64,000 nucleotides of DNA, taken from Pseudomonas sp. RGM2987. Lineage in GTDB: Bacteria; Pseudomonadota; Gammaproteobacteria; Pseudomonadales; Pseudomonadaceae. How positions within the stretch are numbered: the stretch's first letter is position 1; each line of letters opens with the position of its first letter. Under the pieces are notes generated by a model. That model was not told the origin of the DNA and made no database searches. It saw only the letters and a list, made by a program, of their open reading frames with translations. Positions 41,448 through 49,516 of this stretch are shown piece by piece. The stretch covers positions 82,569 through 146,568 of the forward strand of contig NZ_JALJDX010000217.1 of assembly GCF_022952855.1 (NCBI RefSeq), in the 5' to 3' direction. The position numbers and the translations under genes are program-made.

Positions 41448-43919
41448 GTGTCGCAACACACTCCCGATCTTCCCCCCGAACTTCTGCCCCTGGCCCAAAT
41501 GCCGTGGCTCAAGCGCCTGGCCGCCCGGTTCTTCGGTCATGGCCTGACTCGCTTGCGAGCCCAGCATCGGGCCTCATGGCTGCACGGCCAAGCCGATGGA
41601 TTTCGTAGTGGCCATACCGCAGGTTTTGAATATGGTTACAAAGAAGGCCACGCCGAGGGGCTGGAAGCGGGGCGCCAGGTCCTGCTGATCCGCGATTCGC
41701 GCAGCACCGAGCATCCGGCACCCCAAGTCGATGACCTGTTGTTCGATGACTGGCGCCTGCCGCTTACCGCCGAGCTGAAGAAGCGCATCAAGGCCGACGT
41801 TGCGCGGTTGTTGCCGGCCCATGCGCAGCCCAGTGCCGCGCAGTGGAAAATGATTTTCAGCGACACGCCCTCGACCTCGGTGGTCGCCGGGGCGGGCGCG
41901 GGTAAGTCCACGACGCTGGTGCTGCGGATTGTCTTGCTGGTCCACTATCTGGGGTTTGAGTTGGACTCGATGACGGTAGTGACGTTTACCCGGGAGTCGC
42001 GCAAGGATTTCATCCAGAAACTCATCGAGGTATTCGGCCTGTGGGGCCGGACGATCAGTCTCCGAGAGGCACGCGACCTGGTGCGCACCTTTCATTCGCG
42101 CATCCTGCCCATGGTGCGCAGTCTTCCCGGGTTCGAGCGGCTCCAGGCCTTCGAAACCTTGAGCCACCGTGCCGAGGCAAGCGATGCCGAGGGCGACAGC
42201 AATCCCTTCGACTTACGGATCAACGATGCCCAGCGCCAGCGGCTTAACGCCTGCTACCACAGCCTGTATCAGCGCGACGAACGTTTCCGTGAGCTGATCA
42301 AACCGCTGTCCCGGCATGCGCTTGAGCTAAAAGAGTTGGAGCGCGATCACCCCGATGTGCAGAAGCGCATCGCCGTCACCGAACTGGCCGCCCAGCGTGA
42401 CAAAGCGTTGTGCGATGCCGTGCAGGATCTCTGGCAGCGTGCCGCAGCCTGGCCGATCAAGGGAATCGAGCCGAAGCGCCAAGCCTTCGAGATCAATGGC
42501 TCGACCTTTTACAGTCATGGCTATATTCCGACGCTGGACGCCTGGGTGATGCTGGGCTTTGATCCGCGGGAAGATGCCCGGCTCAGTCGTCCCGGCGCCA
42601 AATTGAGTATCCGGGCGGAATGGGCGGTTAAGCGAACCTTGTTTCAAGCTTTCTGTCGTAAGCCAATGATTTGGTTGGAAGGTTATGAATCGGCAAAGCG
42701 AGTTTTGGCTTCCCTGGGTGGTGACGCCAGCGCCGGCCCCGGCTTTGATTACAAGGTCAAGGGTGAGCTGGGCTCGGCACCTTTGCTTGACTGTTTTGTG
42801 GCAGCGGCCGGCTTTATCGAGAACCTCGGGCTCGATGTGCCAGATGCGGTGGGCCGCATGTCTTTTGCCCAGGATGATCCGGATCGGTATTTCTTCGAGG
42901 CCCTGAGCCGCTTCTGGCGGGCCTTTGAAGATCACCTGTTGGATCAGTCGCCGCCGGTCATGACCTACAACCGGATGTTCGCGCTGTTCAGCGAGCACAC
43001 GCCGGAAAACTTCAAGCTGCTCAGCGATGAGCTGCTGCGACCCCTGTCACATCTGATGATCGACGAGTTCCAGGACGTTTCGCCGCAGATCGTCTCCTGG
43101 TTGCGGGCCAGCCTGCGGGAAGTGCGCAGGCGTGGGCCGGCAATGCACGTAGGGCGTGGTGCGCAGCGCTCATCCTTGCTGTGTGTCGGTGATGATTGGC
43201 AATCGATATACGGCTGGCGTGGCAGCTCACCAAGCTACTTCATGGCATTCAACAAGCAGTTCCCGGCGCCGACGACGACCCGAGTGATGCTGACCGACAA
43301 CTACCGCAGCCATCAATACATCATTGATGCGGCCGAGCATGTCGTGCGGGCGGCGGCTGCCATTCCGGGCAAGAAAGCCAAGGCCAGCGGCCAACCGCGC
43401 TCGCTGAGCCCGGTCAATGTGCTGGATCGAGACGATGAAGGACTGGCGCGGCGCCTGGATGAGCACTATCGCCAGGGCGATTCAATCTTGATGCTGTATC
43501 GAAAAAGTAGCGATAAGTTATTGATTGAAAAGCATATTCAGCCAACAGTTAATGTGGATTCTAGCTTGCCATACGAGGCGCGACGCCTGCGGCAAATGAC
43601 CTATCACAGCGCCAAGGGACTGCAGGCCGATGCGGTGTTTTTGCTGGGTGACTGCCAGCACCTGACCAGCTCACCGTACAAGAACCAGGTCTATCGGATG
43701 GCCGGGCTGGGCCAGGATGGCGATACCGAGCCCTACGACACGGCGCAGAAAGACGAAATCCTGCGTCTGGCTTACGTGGGCATCACCCGGGCCGTGCAGC
43801 ATTGCTATTGGTATGTCGACAGCCAGGACGGTCATGCCGCCAACGCGCCGAAGGCTTCGGATCGTATTGCGAAGGGCAAGCCGTTCTTTGCTGACTATCG
43901 GGGCGTGCGCAACAGTTGA
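41448..43919 (+). CDS. UvrD/Rep-type helicase with glycine-repeat N-terminal segment
   Basis: The 823-residue superfamily 1 helicase has Walker A GAGAGKSTT (K153), motif Ia VVTFTRESRKDF, motif II LMIDEFQDVS, motif III CVGDDWQSIYGWRGSSP, motif IV LTDNYRS, motif V YHSAKGLQADAVFLLG and motif VI AYVGITRAVQ, in order. An inserted 240-residue region separates motif Ia from II. The N-terminal 110 residues are unusual: glycines fall exactly every fourth position at 47, 51, 55, 59, 63, 67, 71 and 75 (for example GFRSGHTAGFEYGYKEG), as in FliH-type GxxxG helices. This suggests helix packing with a partner or self-association. Its pathway is unknown; helicase IV and UvrD are distant relatives. Confidence 0.9.
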   Translation: MSQHTPDLPPELLPLAQMPWLKRLAARFFGHGLTRLRAQHRASWLHGQADGFRSGHTAGFEYGYKEGHAEGLEAGRQVLLIRDSRSTEHPAPQVDDLLFDDWRLPLTAELKKRIKADVARLLPAHAQPSAAQWKMIFSDTPSTSVVAGAGAGKSTTLVLRIVLLVHYLGFELDSMTVVTFTRESRKDFIQKLIEVFGLWGRTISLREARDLVRTFHSRILPMVRSLPGFERLQAFETLSHRAEASDAEGDSNPFDLRINDAQRQRLNACYHSLYQRDERFRELIKPLSRHALELKELERDHPDVQKRIAVTELAAQRDKALCDAVQDLWQRAAAWPIKGIEPKRQAFEINGSTFYSHGYIPTLDAWVMLGFDPREDARLSRPGAKLSIRAEWAVKRTLFQAFCRKPMIWLEGYESAKRVLASLGGDASAGPGFDYKVKGELGSAPLLDCFVAAAGFIENLGLDVPDAVGRMSFAQDDPDRYFFEALSRFWRAFEDHLLDQSPPVMTYNRMFALFSEHTPENFKLLSDELLRPLSHLMIDEFQDVSPQIVSWLRASLREVRRRGPAMHVGRGAQRSSLLCVGDDWQSIYGWRGSSPSYFMAFNKQFPAPTTTRVMLTDNYRSHQYIIDAAEHVVRAAAAIPGKKAKASGQPRSLSPVNVLDRDDEGLARRLDEHYRQGDSILMLYRKSSDKLLIEKHIQPTVNVDSSLPYEARRLRQMTYHSAKGLQADAVFLLGDCQHLTSSPYKNQVYRMAGLGQDGDTEPYDTAQKDEILRLAYVGITRAVQHCYWYVDSQDGHAANAPKASDRIAKGKPFFADYRGVRNS

Positions 43920-43950
43920 GGGGTTGGCAGAAAAGGTGGGGTTGAATCAT

Positions 43951-44041
43951 TGTGGCGAGGGAGCTTGCTCCCGCTTGGGTGCGAAGCGCCCACAAAAAAT
44001 GGCCGCTTCGCAGCCCAGCGGGAGCAAGCTCCCTCGCCACA
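43951..44041. repeat. REP-type palindromic element, family A
   Basis: TGTGGCGAGGGAGCTTGCTC opens the element and its reverse complement closes it at 44041, with about 40 bases between (including CTTGGGTGCGAAGCG). It lies between the convergent helicase and DUF1652 genes. Confidence 0.85.
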
Positions 44042-44058
44042 GGTGGAGTAGATTCAGA

Positions 44059-44337
44059 TCAGGAAGCAAACCGTCGCAAGCCGATCGGCGGCACGAAGGA
44101 TTCCAGCTCGGCCTCCACCGCTTCGATGATGCGCTCCACGTCCGGGGCATTCATCACGGTTGCGCAGGGAATACCGGCGATGGCGATCATGGTTTCGCCG
44201 CTGGCACGGTCGAACAGGCGGGCGACCATGCTGCCAGGCGCGTCCATACTGGCTTCGAATCCCATGGGATGGAAATGCCAGCGCATCAACTGGCAGGCGT
44301 TAGGGAAGGTAACTTTGCTGAAAGATCCTTTATTCAT
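44059..44337 (-). CDS. DUF1652-family small protein
   Basis: The 92-residue protein has the DUF1652 pattern found almost only in Pseudomonas: an N-terminal helix with NACQLMRWHFHPMGFEASMDAP, then MVARLFDRASGETMIAIAGIP and a C-terminal helix VERIIEAVEAELESF. It has no signal peptide. The ATG at 44337 is preferred to 44361 because GGTGGG lies just upstream. Function is unknown. It sits between the helicase and an MFS gene with its own upstream gap of about 190 bases. Confidence 0.82.
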   Translation of the reverse strand: MNKGSFSKVTFPNACQLMRWHFHPMGFEASMDAPGSMVARLFDRASGETMIAIAGIPCATVMNAPDVERIIEAVEAELESFVPPIGLRRFAS

Positions 44338-44530
44338 GTGTTGCCCACCTTCTTCAATCAAGCGCTTCCTTTTGCTTATGTCAGGATGGAAGAGTCTTCA
44401 TGGCTCTACCAGTGAGAACTAAAAATAGCACCGGAAAATGAAAGTCACGTGGCTTTTTTCAGTCCGTTTTGCGATTGGTTCAGTTTTTTTGATCTGGATC
44501 ACGACTTAAGTCTTGATGTATGGAATGCCA

Positions 44531-45979
44531 TCACCGTTCGCAGGTGACTTGCTGGTGGTTGTCGGACGGCTCTGGAACGCGGTATCTGAAGGCAGTGACC
44601 AAGGCCAGGACCATCAACGCCAAGGCTATGCCAAAGGTCATGTGCAGCCCGTCGGTTAGCGCTTCAGGCGTCGCCTGGCGGGTGTCGTCCATCGCCGAGG
44701 CTGCCGCGAATATCGCGCCCAGCACCGATGCCCCGGTAAAGAACCCCAGGTTGCGAGAAAGATTGAGCAGCCCCGCGATGACGCCTCGTCTGTTCGCCGC
44801 CACGCCGGCCATCACTGCCGTGTTGGTGGCGGTCTGGAAAAGGGCGTAGCCAAAAGTCGTCACCACGATGGATGTGACGTAGCCGACGATGCCCAGGCCC
44901 GGAGTCACCAGCGACAGCATAAGGCAACCAAGGACCAGGGTCGCCAATCCGGCGCGCCGCATGGGCACCACGCCGAAGCGGTCTGCCAGGTACCCGGCCG
45001 GCACCCCGGCGAGGGCGGCGACGCAGGGACCTGCCGTCAGCACCAGGCCCACCAGGGTTGCGGGTAATCCAAGGGCAATGGACAGGTAGAAGGGCCCGAC
45101 CAGCAGCGTTGCCATCATCACTGTCGCGACCAGCGCGCTGGTTGCCAGGCCCGATACCAGTTGCCGGTCGCGGAACAGCGCCAGGTGGATCAGCGGCGCT
45201 GCAGCCCGGGTCTGGGACAGGATGAACAGACCACCGCCACAGACGGCCGCCAGCAGCAGGGCGCCGTTCACCCAGCCGAAATCGCCGCGCCCTGTGGTCA
45301 TCGCCAGGGCATAGGCGGCCAGGGCAAGCGCCAACAGCAGGGTGCCGGTCACATCGAAGCGAGTACGCTCGGCGTTTGCGGTCGGTCTTGAAGGCAAGGC
45401 GCGCCACGCCAGCAATAGCGTAAGCAAGCCAAGGGGCACATTGACCAGGAACAGCGCCTGCCAGCCAAAACGGCTGATCAGCAGGCCGCCCATGCTCGGC
45501 CCGAGGGCCGTACCGACTGCCGATAGGGTAGCCAGCAGCCCCATCGCGCTGCCGGTCTTTTCCTGGGCAACCGTTTCGCCAACCAGCGCCAGGGTCAGCG
45601 TCATCATCACGGCGGCGCCCAGGCCTTGCAGTGCACGGCCCGCAACCAGCCACCCCAGTGAAGGTGCCACGCCGCACAGGGCAGAGGCGAGGGTGAACAG
45701 CGCGATTCCCATCAGCAGCAGCTTGCGGCGTCCGATCAGGTCACCCAGCCGGCCGACACTGACGATCAGCGTGGTAATCGCCAGCAGGTATGCCAGCACT
45801 ACCCATTGCACCTGCTGGAAAGAGGCATCGAGCGCCTGGGCCAGTGTCGGCAGGCCTACTGTGGCGACACTCGCACCAAGGGAGGCCAGCAGGGTCGAGA
45901 GCGCGAGGCTGGCCAAGGCCCAGCGGGATGAAAGGCGTCGCTGGGCCGGAAGGCCGGATCCGGATTTGAGCAGTTTCAT
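44531..45979 (-). CDS. MFS multidrug transporter, DHA2 (EmrB/QacA) type
   Basis: The 482-residue inner-membrane protein has about 14 hydrophobic segments, as in the DHA2 drug:proton antiporters. VGRLGDLIGRRKLLLMG is the loop 2-3 motif A, and LVAGRALQGLGAAVMMTLTLALV follows in helix 4. Motif C is GTALGPSMGGLLISRFGWQALFLVNVPLG. The family exports lipophilic drugs or dyes. It is divergent from a LysR gene across 131 bases, a common regulator-pump arrangement. Confidence 0.93.
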   Translation of the reverse strand: MKLLKSGSGLPAQRRLSSRWALASLALSTLLASLGASVATVGLPTLAQALDASFQQVQWVVLAYLLAITTLIVSVGRLGDLIGRRKLLLMGIALFTLASALCGVAPSLGWLVAGRALQGLGAAVMMTLTLALVGETVAQEKTGSAMGLLATLSAVGTALGPSMGGLLISRFGWQALFLVNVPLGLLTLLLAWRALPSRPTANAERTRFDVTGTLLLALALAAYALAMTTGRGDFGWVNGALLLAAVCGGGLFILSQTRAAAPLIHLALFRDRQLVSGLATSALVATVMMATLLVGPFYLSIALGLPATLVGLVLTAGPCVAALAGVPAGYLADRFGVVPMRRAGLATLVLGCLMLSLVTPGLGIVGYVTSIVVTTFGYALFQTATNTAVMAGVAANRRGVIAGLLNLSRNLGFFTGASVLGAIFAAASAMDDTRQATPEALTDGLHMTFGIALALMVLALVTAFRYRVPEPSDNHQQVTCER

Positions 45980-46110
45980 GATTCACCTTGTGTGCGGCGC
46001 TCGAAACAGAGCTGTCGCAACGTTACGCTTGGGCATAGCATGGCGGAAGGCGCAGCAGTTGCACGTTATAGCTGCACCAGACGCCACCCATTGAATGACA
46101 GGATCCCGTC

Positions 46111-47016
46111 ATGTCCTCGCCCGATCTGAATTTGCTGGTGACCCTTGATGTGCTGTTGTCCGAAGGCAGCGTAGCTCGCGCCGCCAAGCGCTTGCGCCTG
46201 AGCTCCTCGGCCATGAGCCGGGCACTGGCGCGATTGCGGGAAACCACCGGCGACCCATTGCTGGTGCGAGCCGGGCGCGGCCTGGTACCGACCCCTCGTG
46301 CGTTGCAGTTGCGTGAGCAGGTCAGTCAACTGGTGCAGGACGCCCAATCCGCGTTGCGCCCGGTGCAAGTGCCGGATCTGAGCCGCCTGTCCCGCACCTT
46401 CACGTTGCGCACTCGCGAGGGCTTCGTGGAAAATTTCGCCATCGACCTGATTGCCCACATCTCCGCGCAAGCGCCCGGCGTACGCCTGCGTTTCGTCGAG
46501 AAAGCCAGCAAGGACAGCACGGCGTTGCGCGAGGGCACTGCGGATCTGGAAACGGCCGTGGTAGACCAAGACACCAGCCCGGAACTGCGCACCCAGGCGC
46601 TGTTCGGCGACCGCTTGATCGGCGTGGTGCGCTCCGGTCACTCGCTGAGCCAGGCTACCGTCAGCGCCCCTGACTATGCGGCTGGCGGGCACATTGGTGT
46701 TTCCATGCGCGGCCTCGACCAAGGGCCGGTCGATCAGGCACTGACGCGGTTGAACCTGTCGCGGGAAATCATCACCACCGTCCCGGGTTTCTCCTCGGCG
46801 TTGGGACTCGCCCGCGCAAGCGACCTGATCGCCACGGTGCCTGAACGCTACACCACCCGCTTGCGGGCCGGCATGCACAGCTTCACGCTGCCGTTTGCGA
46901 TTCCGGCGTTCACGATTGCCATGCTCTGGCATCCACGCATGGATGCCGATCCGGTGCATCGCTGGCTTCGTGGCTGTCTGCGGGAAGTGTGCAGCCGTAA
47001 AACTACAGACAACTAG
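46111..47016 (+). CDS. LysR-family regulator next to the MFS pump
   Basis: The 301-residue protein starts SSPDLNLLVTLDVLLSEGSV, with the helix-turn-helix ARAAKRLRLSSSAMSRALARL (about residues 22-42) and GDPLLVRAGRGLVPTPRA after it. The effector domain contains RTREGFVENFAIDLIAHI and RASDLIATVPERYT. It probably controls the divergent MFS transporter at 44531-45979; the ligand is unknown. After its stop comes the 324-base leader of the exoenzyme operon. Confidence 0.9.
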   Translation: MSSPDLNLLVTLDVLLSEGSVARAAKRLRLSSSAMSRALARLRETTGDPLLVRAGRGLVPTPRALQLREQVSQLVQDAQSALRPVQVPDLSRLSRTFTLRTREGFVENFAIDLIAHISAQAPGVRLRFVEKASKDSTALREGTADLETAVVDQDTSPELRTQALFGDRLIGVVRSGHSLSQATVSAPDYAAGGHIGVSMRGLDQGPVDQALTRLNLSREIITTVPGFSSALGLARASDLIATVPERYTTRLRAGMHSFTLPFAIPAFTIAMLWHPRMDADPVHRWLRGCLREVCSRKTTDN

Positions 47017-47340
47017 TAGGTATTAATTAATAGCACTTCGCTGGCACTTGGCAGAGGCGCTTTGCGCATACAGCAAGTTACCGATATTTAATATTTAAAT
47101 AACAAATTGTCGGACAATCACAAGTTTCGGCTTCTCGCTCCCCGTATTAATGGGACCAAGCTGGTCTGCATTGCGATTTAAACGGTTAGTCCAGAACGTC
47201 TGGCGGAAAAAATTGCTAGACGTTTGATTTCCAATTGTGTCAGCTTTCTTACGTCCTCATTGGGCGAGTGATTGGACGATCTCGCCAGAGATCGCCTATC
47301 CAATAAAAACTGTTCCATTTGCAAACAAGGAAGTGTGTTT
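47017..47340 (+). promoter_or_regulatory. Upstream region of the aprA operon
   Basis: These 324 bases hold no gene. They include AT-rich stretches near 47022-47035 and 47085-47110, the likely promoter zone. Further down is a stable hairpin (47271-47304) in the transcribed leader, and AAGGAAG at 47330-47336 is the ribosome site of aprA. The GGA in ATTGGACG and the AAGGAAG core fit the RsmA/RsmE consensus. Gac/Rsm control of this protease is established in P. fluorescens, but sites were not tested here. Confidence 0.55.
47271..47304 (+). promoter_or_regulatory. Leader hairpin upstream of aprA
   Basis: ATTGGA (47271-47276) pairs with TCCAAT (47299-47304), and CGATCTC (47277-47283) pairs with GAGATCG (47288-47294), giving 13 base pairs with a four-base bulge on one side and a GCCA loop. 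It ends 36 bases before the start codon. It could stabilise the mRNA or modulate access of RsmA/E-type proteins. Confidence 0.6.
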
Positions 47341-48798
47341 ATGTCGAAAGTCAAAAACAGCGCTATTGATTCCGCAGAGCAACTGCCATGGGCCCCGCAA
47401 GCATTGGCTGCCCCCAGTACTGCATTCAACCAGATCAATAGTTTCAGCCACCAATACGACCGGGGCGGCAACCTGACCGTCAACGGCAAGCCTTCGTACT
47501 CCGTCGACCAGGCGGCCACGCAGTTGCTGCGTGACGGCGCGGCCTATCAGGACCACGATGGCAGCGGCAAGATCGAGTTGACCTATACCTTCCTGACCTC
47601 GGCTTCGTCCAGCACCCTGAACAAGCATGGGATCAGCGGCTTCAGCCAGTTCAGCGCCCAGCAAAAAGCCCAGGCAGCACTTGCCATGCAATCCTGGGCC
47701 GACGTGGCGAATGTCACCTTCACCGAGAAAGCCAGCGGTGGCGACGGGCACATGACCTTCGGCAACTACAGCGGCGGCCAGGACGGTGCGGCGGCGTTTG
47801 CCTACCTGCCGGGGACCGGTGCCGGCTACGATGGAACGTCGTGGTACCTGATCAACAGCAGCTACACCCAGAACAAGAATCCGGACCTGAACAACTACGG
47901 GCGCCAGACCTTGACCCACGAGATCGGTCACACCCTGGGCCTGGCCCACCCCGGTGACTACAACGCCGGCGAAGGCGCGCCGACCTACGATGACGCCACC
48001 TATGGCCAGGACACCCGTGGCTACAGCGTCATGAGCTACTGGAGTGAGAGCAATACCAGCCAGAACTTCAGCAAGGGCGGGGTGGAAGCCTATTCCTCGG
48101 GCCCGCTGATGGACGACATTGCCGCGATCCAGAAGCTTTACGGGGCCAACACCAGCACGCGCACCGGTGACACCACCTACGGTTTCAACTCCAATGCCGG
48201 CCGCGATTTCCTCAGCGCATCCTCGTCCTCGGACAAGGTGGTGTTCTCGGTGTGGGACGCGGGCGGCCGCGACACCCTGGATTTCTCCGGCTTCACCCAG
48301 AACCAGAAAATCAACCTCAATGACGCGTCGTTTTCCGACGTTGGCGGCCTGGTGGGCAACGTGTCCATCGCCAAGGGCGCGGTCGTCGAAAACGCCATCG
48401 GTGGTTCGGGCAGCGACCTGTTGATCGGCAACGCGGTGGCCAACGAGCTCAAGGGTGGCGCCGGCAACGATATCCTGTGGGGCGCCGGCGGTGCGGACAA
48501 ACTGTGGGGCGGCGCAGGCTCGGACACCTTCGTGTTTGCCGCCAGTTCCGACTCGCGGCCGGGGACGGTGGACCAGCTCCTCGATTTTGTCAGCGGCCTG
48601 GACAAGATCGACCTGACCGGCATCACCAAAGGCGCGGGCCTGCACTTCGTGAATGCTTTCACGGGTGCGGCGGGCGATGCAGTGCTGTCGACGTCCGGCG
48701 GCAACAGCCTGTTGTCGGTGGACTTCTCCGGGCATGGCGTGGCTGACTTCCTGGTCAGCACCGTCGGCCAGGCAGCAGTTTCGGACATCGTGGCCTGA
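47341..48798 (+). CDS. aprA: Serralysin-type alkaline metalloprotease AprA
   Basis: The 485-residue secreted protease has the M10B zinc site HEIGHTLGLAHPG (first His about residue 193) and the Met-turn YSVMSYWSE. The C-terminal half carries calcium-binding RTX nonapeptides (GGAGNDILW, GAGGADKLW, GGAGSDTF at about residues 376-400). The last residues hold the uncleaved type I secretion signal, ending DIVA. No N-terminal signal peptide exists, as expected. The ATG at 47341, with AAGGAAG just upstream, is preferred to 47272. The next genes encode its inhibitor and its exporter AprDEF. It is the heat-stable milk-spoilage protease (AprX) of this group. Confidence 0.96.
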   Translation: MSKVKNSAIDSAEQLPWAPQALAAPSTAFNQINSFSHQYDRGGNLTVNGKPSYSVDQAATQLLRDGAAYQDHDGSGKIELTYTFLTSASSSTLNKHGISGFSQFSAQQKAQAALAMQSWADVANVTFTEKASGGDGHMTFGNYSGGQDGAAAFAYLPGTGAGYDGTSWYLINSSYTQNKNPDLNNYGRQTLTHEIGHTLGLAHPGDYNAGEGAPTYDDATYGQDTRGYSVMSYWSESNTSQNFSKGGVEAYSSGPLMDDIAAIQKLYGANTSTRTGDTTYGFNSNAGRDFLSASSSSDKVVFSVWDAGGRDTLDFSGFTQNQKINLNDASFSDVGGLVGNVSIAKGAVVENAIGGSGSDLLIGNAVANELKGGAGNDILWGAGGADKLWGGAGSDTFVFAASSDSRPGTVDQLLDFVSGLDKIDLTGITKGAGLHFVNAFTGAAGDAVLSTSGGNSLLSVDFSGHGVADFLVSTVGQAAVSDIVA

Positions 48799-48804
48799 TG
48801 CCCC

Positions 48805-48898
48805 TGTGGCGAGGGAGCTTGCTCCCGCTGAGGTGCGGAGCGCCTCCAAGAGATGGCGGCCGCTGCGCGCCCGAGCGGGAGCAAGCTCCCTCGCCACA
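48805..48898. repeat. REP-type palindromic element, family A, between aprA and inh
   Basis: TGTGGCGAGGGAGCTTGCTC and its reverse complement flank about 45 bases of lower symmetry. It begins only six bases after the aprA stop. Reading the inhibitor upstream of its ATG would translate this element, so the start at 48939 is retained. Confidence 0.85.
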
Positions 48899-48938
48899 AC
48901 TCATTTCAAATGCTGAACTGTGTGATGACGCAAGGAAA

Positions 48939-49376
48939 ATGAGAAAAGATTTCATACGTCGCAGCACCCAAGCCTTTGCGGTGCTGCTCGCCACGCTGAT
49001 GATGTTGTCCGGAGAAGCTGTCATGGCCCGCAGTCTGTTGTTAATGGAACCCTCGCAGTTGGCAGGTCAATGGCAGGCCGTGTTGTCGGGTCCAGATGAA
49101 GACGCACAAACCCAGGCGATGCAGGACAAACCCTCCAACGTTTGCCTGATTGAGCTCAAGGCCGACCAGACCCTGGCTGGGCAAACCGATTGCCTGGGCC
49201 ACTGGTTGGGACAGGAGCCGGTTCAATGGTTCACCGAACCCGACGGACTTTCCTTGATTGGTCGGCAGAACTTGAGAGTTCACTTGGGATTGCGGCGTGA
49301 ACATCAATATCAAGTCCTATTAAAGTCCGGATTGACACTACGGCTGGAGCGCAACAAACCGCCGAGCAAAGATTAA
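48939..49376 (+). CDS. aprI: Periplasmic protease inhibitor (AprI/Inh)
   Basis: The 145-residue protein starts RKDFIRRSTQAFAVLLATLMMLSGEAVMA, a Sec signal peptide cleaved near residue 30. The mature inhibitor reads SLLLMEPSQLAGQWQAVLSG at its N-terminus; in the family this tail inserts into the active site of the protease. Two cysteines (VCLIELK and QTDCLGHW) form the expected disulfide of the small beta-barrel. ATG 48939 has AAGGAA close upstream. It protects the periplasm from prematurely active AprA. It sits between aprA and aprD, as in known operons. Confidence 0.93.
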   Translation: MRKDFIRRSTQAFAVLLATLMMLSGEAVMARSLLLMEPSQLAGQWQAVLSGPDEDAQTQAMQDKPSNVCLIELKADQTLAGQTDCLGHWLGQEPVQWFTEPDGLSLIGRQNLRVHLGLRREHQYQVLLKSGLTLRLERNKPPSKD

Positions 49377-49516
49377 CGATTTACTGTGTTGAGCAATGTT
49401 CCAGGTACGCGCGTTAGATAAGGCGCGCGCGTCGATGTGGCCAACATTGATGATTAAAGATAAACCGCTTGAATAACACGCCCAGTTCCCTGGCGAAACC
49501 AACAGCAAGGAAGACC

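Noticed and set aside
47296..48897. Minus-strand frame of about 533 codons opposite aprA
   Set aside because: It begins by translating a REP element and mirrors the aprA codons; no family features are seen.
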